From Alligator mississippiensis (Eukaryota > Chordata > Crocodylia > Alligatoridae), in contig NC_081835.1 in assembly GCF_030867095.1 (NCBI RefSeq), forward strand, positions 14,640,501 through 14,704,500: 64,000 bases of DNA. The letters are read 5' to 3'. The notes beneath the pieces were generated by a model. The model had not been told where the DNA came from. It saw nothing but the letters and a program-made list of their open reading frames with translations, and did not search any database. Each line of letters opens with the position of its first letter. Positions within the stretch are counted from its first letter, which is position 1. A program made the position numbers and the translations under genes. Below, in pieces: positions 51,301 to 63,300 of this stretch.

Positions 51301-54300
51301 CCAAAATATCTGAAACCTTTAGGAACTATTTCAGGAGCCCGGAGGGCAATGCATCTCCCTATGGTAGCAGCCAGATGATCCTTGAAGCAAAAGAAACTCT
51401 ACCCTGCTATCTTGTCCTTCTGTCTAAGAGGGAACAGATTGTGTAGGGGTAGCAGATGCCTTGAGCTACCCACTGTAAGTTATACACGCTGGGCACAATG
51501 CAAGAGTCTACTCGAATTCGAGAGCTATCACCCATTCCCCAACTAAGGGAGAAAAAATAGAACTGAAATTGGACTGACCAAACGAGACCTGAGCAACTGG
51601 CTGCCTCCTGTGATCGTTTTGATGGGTTGTTCCCATTTCTTGCCAGCTAGCCCATAACTGGCATGTCAGCAACCTCGTCACGGGGGAGCGCTGTGCTGCA
51701 GCGCTGTTCTGCAAAGAGGGCCACGGCAAGATATTTCACTCCCGGTGGCCCAGAGTCGTAAGGCAAAACCTTTGCCCTGCACCACAAAAAACTCAGGGAC
51801 TCTTTCCAAGCCTGGACTACCAGAAGATTTTTCCAAGCATACGGGCATATTCACTTCACATGTTGCAGCCATCCCAGATGAGTTCACCTCTGCGGAGGAA
51901 GAAGGCGGCTGCATTTAGGGAGGTAGTTCAGATTACAGCGCTGCTTGAGGCAGCCCAAGGGATGCTTACAGGACTGATCCCCTCTTATGAGGCTGTCCAG
52001 GCTTGTGACTCGCAGCAAAACCACCCCTCCTACTTCCATGAAATATCTAAGCCACCACAATACATTAAGTGGGAACTCATGCCTTCCTTGGTTTTCTGAG
52101 GCTAAGAATCAGAAAACCCTTGTCAAGCACTAACCTATCCTCTCTTCTTCTACAACTTCTCACCGTGGGACGTTTCCACACTAGACTTAGGACATGGCCC
52201 GACAGGCCTCTTAAAAAAGTCACCAGGATCCATATGTGAAGTCACCACAGGAAAAGAGCCATCACATTCAGTATGTCGCCTTGAGCAGTAGTCGGGGAAA
52301 TTGAAATAGAAACCTAAACAACTTAATTTCTCCTAGCCGTATGTAAAATGATCTGTGTGTGGCAGAGAGGGACATTTCCAGACCCTGAGGTGATCAATTC
52401 ATGCCCTGAAGCCTGACATTTGATTACCTCTAGCACAGGTTGCTTAACTAAAAGTATTACTGGGCCTAAAATTATCCAGTCCCTTTTAAAATCCAGCACA
52501 AGTTAATTAACTCTATGGTCTCTGAAGCAGGTTTTTTTCTGCTTTGGGATTTTGAATGCGGATATCCTTCTGTTCCCTGAAGTCTCCACAGCGATCTCTA
52601 CCCCAGACATGTTTTCCTGAGTTCTTGCTTTTTGAAAAAGCTGCATTTATTGCCGAGTTATTCCTTGAAGGGATTTGCAAATTCAGGGCCGTTCTTTTAA
52701 TTCAAGCTATTGGGAAAATAAACCAGGAGCTGTCAAGAGAGGACGTGTTTTGTTCAAAGGGAAATTACCACAGCCCTTTGCACAGAGCTAACTAGGGCTG
52801 TCAGGCAAAGTTCCCGCATGGTCTTCAGACAGTAATGATTTACAGGCTGCGTGATATTTCTGAGCCATAAAACCATCTGTACCTGCACACACATCATGAA
52901 ACTGGCAATTGGACCCCAACATTTGCTCCTTCCACGTAAGGAAAAAAATCATTTACCAGGTGCGAACTTTGGCAGAAGATGACAAAGGCAGTTTGGCCAC
53001 CTTATTAAGCAAGGGTTGGAAAAATTCAAGAGGCCTGCACTGGTTTTTCATTTAATTTGAAGCTTATTATCATACTCTGGACACAGGTCAAAACTCTGTC
53101 CTTTTATTATTAGAGTGTAACACACACACACTTAGCATTGAGTATGGTAAAGTGTGTGCTTTTGGTTGTTGCATATTGTTTTCAAGATTTTCTGTTGTTC
53201 TGGCCATGTGCTCAGCACATGGCAAGCTGGGACCTGTATCTGGCCAAAGTATGTAAAACCCTCTGGACTCTTGGCCAGAGGAAGCAGAAGGTCCTTCAGG
53301 CGGATTGGCTGGGAGAAAGATTGGACTGTGGCTTGACAAGGCTGGGGTGATATAAGGGGAGCTGGGCTGGTTTGGGGAAGGGGAGAAGCTGCTAGGGGCT
53401 GCTGAAGAGTATAGTCTCCTCTTGCAGATAGCAAGAAGGGAAACTCAGCCCCTACATGGGAGCAAAGATTGGCACACCACCACTTCTCTAGGAGTGGTCC
53501 CTTGCAACGCAGAAGGACCCACACTCTCAACCCACTCCCTGCAACACAGTGAACTCAAGGAACAGCTCAGGACTCTCCAGCCCACTGCTGAAGGGCAGGT
53601 ATAGGGGTGCAGGCCCCCAGAACTACCCATAGGGGAGCCCCATGTCCTGCGTAGGGGTGAAGTCTCCCCAAGAGGGTACCACCTAGACTTTGCTCAGTAG
53701 TTAATAGCATTTAAAATTCTATTTAATGTTTTCTTTTGCTTTGTTTTATTCCCTGTAATACATTTGGGGTTTTGTGTTTGTACTGCTTGCAAGAAAGGGG
53801 TTTTGTTTGCATGGGACAACCCAGCAAATTCAGCATTCCCAGATTTTCTGGGTGGCGGCTCAAGCCACAGGTATAACTTAGAGGTGCCCCAAAATTTGAA
53901 CCCAGCCTTTTTTGCTGCTAACCAGTGCCCTGGCAGAAGGGCTACAAGAGTATCACTTTGACTTGCAAAGGAAACCTGTGTGCACTTTGATATATGTAAG
54001 ATTATAATAATGAATCTGTGTTACACCACTGTCCACAGACCCTGATCAGAATTCACTATGCTCATTGTGCTACCGTTACTTGCTGAATTGGCTGGTTTGC
54101 AGCTTCTGATAGCAAAATGGTGCAGTGCAGCATAACAAAGCCCTCCATACTCTCATTTGGATAGGAACATACAGTGTATTTACAAGAGATTTTGCTTGTC
54201 CCCTGGAGGATTTAAACTCAGAAAACTCCTATGAAAATTGGTGCAATTCCACATGATTCCCACATGGTTCAATTAAATTCCATGCAAGATCAATGTGGGG

Positions 54301-57300
54301 GGCGGGGGATAGGAAAACTGGCCTGTCCAACTTAAGGCTTACCTACCCTTCAAAGTATCCTCAGGACTTGCATGCTGCACAAGTCTTTTGCTGTCCCCCT
54401 ACATAGGATCAAATCACAGCTCATGTAAGAGACTGGAAATATTAAAAGGCTTTCAACCGAAATGTATCGTGTGGATTTGGGGAATGCAAAGAAGAAAAAG
54501 TGGTGCAAAAATGTAGAAGAAGGCTGCAGCTACCAAGTCCCACAAGTTACAAATGTCATGCTAGATTCTACTCTGTTTTACTGAAACATTCAAATAATGG
54601 CCCCATATCTATTTATTCAACTGAGAGCTTTATGAGTTGCCATCAGCACTTTACAGTGTTCTGCAATCACCACAAAGTATCAACAGCAGTAGAGAAATCC
54701 TTTGTGGAGCTGCTGGCAATTTTTTTGTGGGTCAAAATTCATTGAGTAGGACCTTTCTGGATTTTTCTAGGGGGTTGGTAATAGAAAGGGAGTGTGTATT
54801 GTGAGTGTCACTTCTGGCAGAAAGGCTTTCTCCAAGAGAAAGACTGAGAAAGTTTCATAAAGGTCCTCAGATACGGGACTTGCTCAGTCTCCTGTGGAGG
54901 GCTATCTCATAACTCCTCCTAACTGCAAATATTTTGTCACCTTCTGGGATTTGCAGTATACTTTCTCTGAGAGAAGCACAGTTTGCCTTTATGAATAATC
55001 CAGCATTTCACAATGATGCACATGAAGTTACCTAGTTTTTTGCCTTTAAAAAACGTAAAACTTTCCAAAGCCATTTAAGGAAGAGGGAGTCCTACCTGTC
55101 TAGGCCTTAATTTGATCCTTATTGCTGCAGTATCCAAGTGTGTCTTAAACAGACCCTCCATTTCACCATCACCATAGGGTAGTAACACTCAATCACACCA
55201 GTGAAGAGAGAACATTTGTATAAAACCACTGTTCAAAATAGCCATGCCGAAAGGAACATGTATTTAAGGACCTGGAGCCTGCTTGTTCTGTTACTAACTC
55301 AAACCGTGCCCAAAGGCATATCTGGCACTTACACACATGCGGGGAACCTGCTCCAACGTGCACGCTGGCACACAAGTCTGCTGGAGCATGTCAAGTGACG
55401 CTGTCTGGCAGCCTCGCGCGTCACGTATATCCACAACACATCTCCACACTGAGAAAATGGCAGCAGTGCACTTTGAACTACAACACATTTGATGTGCTTT
55501 AGTTCAAAGTGCACTGCCATTTTCTTAGTGCGGAGACACGCTGCACCACTGATACACACGATGCGCAGGCGCCGCATCGGGAACACGTGTGAAAATGCCT
55601 CAGGTGAGTATAAACCTGCTCAGGGAGGACACAACAGTTTCACACATTACAAAGCCCAGTCCCCCTGCAAAAAAAATGAAACTAAATACACACCTCCACT
55701 GCCACCCAGCCATGTTTGGATACAGGTCTGTCCTTATTAATTTATATGTCTTCCAATCCCCTGCTGCCCTTCCCACCTTGATTAATCCTTTGAGCCTCAT
55801 GGGGACATATTACAGTTTGGAAAGTGCTGCACTGAATCTTCACAAATACAATTCTTCCTCTCCTTTCTTACATTCCCCAAGGAGCAGCGAAATCATTAAC
55901 AGGATTGACATTTTAAAGTCCTCGTGAGCATCTGTTAGCATCCACTAAAATGAAAGGACGCTTCCTACCTCCAAGCTCTTTGCAAACTCAGCCAGGCACT
56001 GTTGCACGGCTCACTCTCTTGAAGGTTAATTCTGCAACCATAACAGGAAGAAAGCTGGGAATTGGGAGAAGAAAACAAAATGTCCCACAGCTAGTCCTTC
56101 AGACTCTGTTTGTGTAAAGTCATGGCAGGCTATGCCCCTTACTATTTACTTCATGTCAGCCTAAATGAACACTCCCAATTGTATGGCTCTACAGTGTGCA
56201 TATTTCCTCGGTGCACAGCTCTCTAAGCTGGTATTCAAAGCCTCGAGTAGAAAGCAAAGTGCTTGTCTAGTATTTCCTGAACAGAAATGTTCTTTTTTCT
56301 TGCACAGAAAAGATTTTTCCTCTCCTCCTTCCACCCCCGGAGCTGCAGAGGAAGCGAGTGGATCAGGTGCCACGGATTGCCAGCGGCATTACAAAATAGC
56401 CTCCTCAGCAGGAAAGGGAATAATACGGACACAGCAGGCTGGGAAGTAAAGAATTGCATTGAGTCTTTTGAGAGAGACTAATTCCCCGTGATAGAAGCTG
56501 TTTATTCTTTTTATTGCTATGCTGTTGACTCTATTTGAAAAACCCCGGAGCTACTAGATCTTTTTCGGCAGAGACATACAGTATATCAAGCTGAAGTGAA
56601 GGCACTTGTCACTCAGAGGGGGCTAGATTTGAGCTGCAGATGCTGCCACGTGCAATAGTTTTATTAAACTTTGCACAGAGTGTCTGTGACAAGACACGCC
56701 TGGCTCCCAACATGCTACTGGGGGGGTCGGCTGTCTGGCAGAGCACCTCAGAGCACACTAACGGGTGGGAGCGGGCTCCAGGACTTAGCAGATCTCAAGG
56801 CCTTTTTATGCAAGGCAAAAAAATGCCAAGGCCAAGTGCCACTTGCTTTAAGGGAAAAAACCGGGAGGAGCAAGCATGTTGACCCAGATTCCAATGCCAA
56901 ATGAAAGAGTATAAGCCCAGAGCAGCTAGGTTTATAGCAGCTCCTGATTTCCCATAGAAATGAGATGAGAACCTAGACCACCAGAACTTATTTCTCCTGC
57001 CCCCGTGCTGATGTTTGTTAGTCAGCCAGGAAGCTGGGGCAATCGATTTGTGAAATCCCTGGGAGGAAAGCGATGCCAAGCAGAAGGCTTGAAGCTGCAG
57101 GCAGAGTTAAGCAGGATGTCATTGTCACAACGACACCAACCACAGGAAAAGGAGTGGGAAGCAGGGAACAAATTCTCTCCAGTAGGCCCTCATTTCTCAA
57201 TTCAGAGTCAACGGAGTCATGCTGAGTTATCCAGCTGTGGACAGGGCTGTCTGGAAGTTAATAGCCCCATATAAGACATATGGGGAAAAAATGAAGCATA

Positions 57301-60300
57301 ATGAGATTAAAAAGACTGATTTTAAGAGGGCCTCAGCATAGCCTCTGCTTTTGCCCACTCAATTAAGCGTGCATGGAAAGGAGAGCAATTTGGGCTCCAA
57401 ATGCCAACTTGGGGGGCCTACCCTCAGGCTGACTTCCAGAGGGGCCAACAAGCACCTGCTTCTCCCACATGACATCAGCACCTCCGAAAATCAGCCTCAC
57501 CTTTACATAAGAGCCTAGTCCAAATGAGCAGCGCCTACTTCCCTACCTGCCTGACTACACATGCTAACCAGGTTATGACTGGTGCACAGAGTTAATTCTG
57601 GCTACCGTACTTTGGCCCTGAAAAAAAACAGGCATCAGGCTTCAAAACTAAGCTCTGGGCAATTTGTTCAAACTCACAGAATAGGTTAGTTGCAAGTCTG
57701 GCAAGAAAACCCAGGAGGCCTAACTGTCCATGCAGTATCTTAAGGTGTGTGTAGACAAAACAGGAGCCCTAAATTGAAGTAGTGGGTTTTAAAAAACACC
57801 ACTTCGATTTAGGGCCGATTCAACCCCAATGCCATATACACACGCTGCTTACTTACCTGCCTCTCCAGCAGGGAGGGGAGGGCGAGCTGCCAGCGTGCAG
57901 AGTGGTCTCTGGGCTGCAGTGGTGGGCTGGTGCTTCCCTCCGTGACAGTGGCACACCTGCCCGCAGGCACCCAGCCTGGGTGGTCCCAAGGGGCACTGCA
58001 GCCATGGAGGGAAGCACCAGGCCCTCGCACAGCTCAGACAGGCTCCAGGGAGGGGAAAAACCCAAATCAGGCTCTCCACTTTTCTTGGGTGGAGCCTGCT
58101 TTCTCAGGCTGCTGCCAGGCTGCCTGCAGGGCTTCCTGCAGAGCCGTGGAGCTGCACGGAGCCTAGTGCTTCGCTCTGGGGCTGTAGTCCCAAGTCATTT
58201 AAGGCACATTACGCCACCGAATTTCCTACAGCGGCTGGAATTAATACGCAATACACTGCTGAAACGTGCAAACACCAACACCATTAAAGCAGTGCAAAAA
58301 CATTTAGCCCATTTTAAAGTGTCATGCACACACGCCTCTCATTTCATCTACACGTGGCCTTAGCCATCAGGTAAGAAGAGTCCTCCGCAGTTTAAAACAA
58401 GCCAATCATAATGTCCCTCGGATGAAGGGCCCAGACTCAGCAGCTGCTTCTAACCCTATTCCTTCAAGACACTGCTTTGAAATTCTTATCACGGCAGGGA
58501 AAATATTCTGCATTCCTGTTGATGTGCTCCAGCTATAAGGGTCTATGCATGTGTGTGTGTGGGTACATTTAGATATGTACATTTTTTTTCGATATATATA
58601 TTTAAATGCATTGAGACACCTTTTTTTCCTTTTTTATGGGGCTTGTGCTCTCTGACATATTTGCAACACCCAGCAGTTTTTGGTTCAATGTAAATAAATC
58701 AATTTGCTTGAGGATTTTCAGCAGTATCATTTTGATTGGCATTGCTGCTTCCCTCCTTACTTGACTGTGCATTGCTTGAGCCTGTGACAAATCTCAGTGT
58801 CATCAGCTAAGTTTTCTAGTGACCAAACAACTCAGCACTAAAGTGCAACTTTACTGCCAAATGTGCTCATTTACTTATTAGCAGGTTCTTGAGTCCTGTT
58901 CCTTTTCCCAGTCTACGTGCCCATCACTGTAGCTATCAGATGCAGAAAAAATTCAACAAGTTTGGTGGATTCCATCAGGGTGCAGAATCGTACTGTGCTA
59001 CCACTAAATCCCAAAACAGTTCTCAGCTGACAGCCACTAAGTGCTTCACAACTGTTTCTCAAAAAACCCCAGTCAGGTAAGTAGTGTAATCCCTATTTTA
59101 TATGCAGCTAAAGGGATTAATTCAGGTCACATAACAAATCAGTGACAAACCTAAGGAAAGAACCCAGGAGTACTAGTATAACTATGCATTTCTTTTGAGA
59201 AATTTGTACAAGGACACTCTTTAAACCAAAGTCTAAATGATAGGGTTTTTGAACCTTTCTCCTGCCCATCATGGAACAAAACTCATTTGATACAAAATCA
59301 GGGAGAACCACGTTGTGTGCAATTCCATGGTGACTCTGATTAAGTCTTACATTTCTCATTAAAATCAAAAGCCCTAAAAGCACTCTCCACTTTCTGTAAG
59401 AGCAGCTGAGACCCTGGCTTTAACCAGAGAGACAGACAGACAACTCTTTAGCAGACAGGCTGTGTTACAGAACATACAATTTTGCTAAGGTGCGGATAAC
59501 GTGAGATGTGTCACGGCTGGGCCTAATAAATGACATTCACCCATCTGTTTTTTTTTCCCTCTGAACGCTGCTAAATTAGAAGCTCCAGTGTTCTGATGGT
59601 TCAGATTTGCATACAAGTCATAAAACTCCAAATGGCAATTTGCACTTGATAGGAACTGCATGTAGGAGCCCTTCTATAACCCCTATTATGTGCCAGAAAG
59701 ACAACCCGTTACATCGTTAATCACCACTCCTGGGTGATGGAGGGTGGAGCAGCTGGAAGCATTATCATAACTGCAATACATCAAGCCTGCTGTGATTCCA
59801 CACAAGAACGCCCGTCCACTCATACGCCACCTCCAGAAAAGCAAAAATCAATCCCTATTTTAAAATACCTCTGCTCGTTCTGCTCCCTTCACTCAAGAGT
59901 TTATTCCCATATGGCTCCAGTCACCTACTTCTCAAACACAATTCAGCCCTGGGTAGGGGGCTACACACCACCCATGATCCACGTAATCTCTTCAAAATAA
60001 GATGGATACTCTCCGTGCTGATTCTCTACAGGGTGGGGAAGAACGTCACTTTTCCTGTATGAGTTCATAGTGCAGCAGTGCTGCACGCCATTAAAATGTT
60101 TGCTTCCACCTTGTATGTGCCACAGTTGCATTTAATTGGTGGACAGACCAATTCCTATATATGCATGCACACGTGTGTATATACACATGTGTGCACATGT
60201 ACATGCTTGAAACTAAAATCTAAAAGACACAGGTCTAACTTTTTTAGATCTGGGATTTCTTCAGAACAAAAGATGGTATTGTTATTACAGATATTAGGAT

Positions 60301-63300
60301 TTAAAATGCAACTTTAATACTGCACTGAAAAATATGCTGCTCTAAATTCTCCCCTGTAGTGAACACATGAGTACTGCTAGTACTGAGCAGGTATGGAAAA
60401 AATAGTGTTTCTTTTCTTTGCCCTTCGTGATACAGACAACGGGGTCTCTTTATTCTAAGACAAACATTCTCCCTTCCAATGTACTTCTACGATACACGTT
60501 GGGTTTGTCCAAAGTTTGTTCAAATAAACTGCTCTCCTCTTGGGGGTTTGAAATCAGGACACCCATGTTCAGCTCACACATCCAGAACAATACTTTGCTT
60601 TCTTTGGTGAACGGAATATATAATTAAGAGAATTTAGCTGTACAGAGTCAAGGATGCTCTAGTGAAAGTTCCCTGAAGGGATTCTTGGAGTGAGGAAGAG
60701 AAACCATCTGCTGGTTCCAGTGGAAGTGTCAGCAAAGAAATAAAGTTGGGAGGAATAACATAAGCAGCCAGAGCCAAACTGGTATCGGCAGCTCTCCAGG
60801 AAACCAAAGTCTCTCAGCTCCAGGAGAACAAGTCATTCATCCGGGGAGGGGGGGGGCGGGATACAGAACCCCAAGAGGAAAATTAGGCAGACATCACTAT
60901 GCCCTTCTGTTCATATGTTTCCATTTTCAAATTGTTGTTTTATTTTGTTTTAACCTAAGTAAACATGGCCAAGAACAAGGAGAGAATCCAAAATTATCCT
61001 AAATACAATTTTAGCATAAACTCTAATCTTGAACTTCCCAATGGCCTTACATCAAAACTTCTCTTTCAATTACTGATCGGAACAAAAAATCAGAGTTCGA
61101 GGACTAATTAAGAAAGATAAACACCCCAGTACTGTTCTTTAAATAAAACATTTAGGTGACATTTAATCCAAGACAAAAACTCTGCAAAGAACTGCTGTGT
61201 TATTTATATTTCTAGATTGCTGTTATTTATATGATCACTGCAATAACTTAAGCCAGTGAAAAATGACTTGCAGAAAGAAATTCTGTATGGTGGGAACTGC
61301 AAAACTATGGGGATGCCTCCAAAGGAGGAGATGGAAACCCTAATTTTTTAGGGGTTTTGGTTGTAGCCATGTTGGTCTAAGGACATTGACAGGCAAGGTT
61401 CTTTGGGAAGATGTGATATCTTCTATTAGACCAATTGAGTAGTTGCAAAGAACATTTTTCCAACTACTCAGTTGGTCTAATAAAAGATATCACATCTACC
61501 CAAAGAACCTTGCCTACCTAATTTTTGAATCACTTAAAAGTAGACTGTAAAATTCACTAGCAAACATAAATGGCCTGATTCTGAGGTTACAACTTTGCTT
61601 GTTTCCAAGAACAGTGATTGCAATAGGGTTATTCACAGTAGTAAGTACTAGGGGAGAAATCCTGTTCCACCTATTAGGCACCTACATGGACATAAATGCC
61701 ATTCTATTCCACTCTGTGAAATCCCTGAGAAACTATTAATATGTGCACTTCTGTAGTGTGCCATCACCTTAGCCTAGGTCAAAAATGCAGGTCACTTTGT
61801 TACTGCACTAATGGGTTTTCAAGGGACTGGGTGGAAGAGGATCACACATTTTGGAAGAATACGATCTAAGCTGAGAACCTGAGTTCAGAAAAGCACTTCT
61901 GCACACATGCTTAACTTGAACACACATCTGCTCACCTCTCACTGACTTCAGTGGCAGTTCAGCACACACTCAAGTGTTCTCCCAGACAGGCATAAACCCA
62001 ATCGTAAGCATTTGCAATACTAAGCTTATGGATAAAAGCACTTGAGAAGTCCACGGGAATTCTTTCTGGGATTTAATAAGGACAAAATGAATTCTCCATC
62101 TGAAGTTTCCATGGTAAAGATCCCTCAGCAATTATGGATTTTCAGGTTTCTTTTTCATCTCTTTTACATTCAGAGACAGGCCAGAAGAAGCCATTTTAAT
62201 CTGCTCTCCTGTACGACACAGGCCAAAGAAACAGACTGCATCTCAGTAGGCACGTCTACACAAGATGTGTACTGTGCATTAGCCTAATAACTGTGCAGTA
62301 GCGTGGTGGTTAAAAACCATGCTAAAAGCCTATTGCAGTGTTATTAGGCTAATGCGCAGTAAACATCACAAAATAATCATGTGCTGGTGCTCCTGCACAG
62401 TAACTCTAGTTACTGCACATTTAGCTAGTACTCTATTAAGCAAGTAATAAACTAAACGTGCAGTATCTCAGGCACATTAATGAATGTGTAGACGCTCCCA
62501 GTATCAGTGCAAGCATTCACCTCCAGTTTTAAATTTAAAAAAGGCCTGCCTAGATTTAGTTAAAACTTTTAACAGAAGACACTCCACCTTTTGATCTTCC
62601 TGGGTGATCTGGTAGGTGACAGTCCACCTCAACTTCAAAGGTCCATAGACAACCCAATACACTACTTAAGCTGCTCCTTAAATGATATAGAGCATCTTTT
62701 TTCAGGCCTTCTGCCAAGAGATAAATTCCACCTTAAAAGTTTAGGCCTTTCTAAAGATCTGTATGCTAGGATGATGCCATATTTCAGCCGTTTCAAACAA
62801 GGCCATCATCACAGAGTGTAGAGAGATGCCAACCTAAGCAAATATATTTCTCTGAAATTTCTACCAAAGACATAACTCTGGTGCACTGAAGCCACAATTT
62901 TGACTCTGATAGAAATATGTGACAGACAGAAGTGTGGAAGTAATATATAGCTTGAAGGTTTAGGGCCTGAATCACAACATTCAGATTTGGATCCCTCTCC
63001 AGACATCTCTGCTTTGAGGGTTTTGCATATTGGTGGGCTAGTTCATGCCCTATTCTAATGTATAAATATCAGCAGCTGCAAACCCTACCCCCCATACCCA
63101 ATCATTATTTTCAGATGCTGGAGAAGGAGGTTTAAACATGGACTAAAACCAACTTTGTTTTCATGTGGCCTCCATGAAACTTGATGGAGGCCAACTCCCA
63201 TATAACGAAAGCTCAATTTTTATCCATACATGCTTGCACTATCTTTAGGAAGTCAGACCTACACTTGTACAGTTTGGGAAAAAACAGCAACAATGCTAAT

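Noticed and set aside
57782..58363. 193-codon plus-strand frame, the longest in the window
   Set aside because: It spans almost exactly a 622-bp element with inverted ends, is low in recognisable motifs and looks like GC-rich repeat translation.
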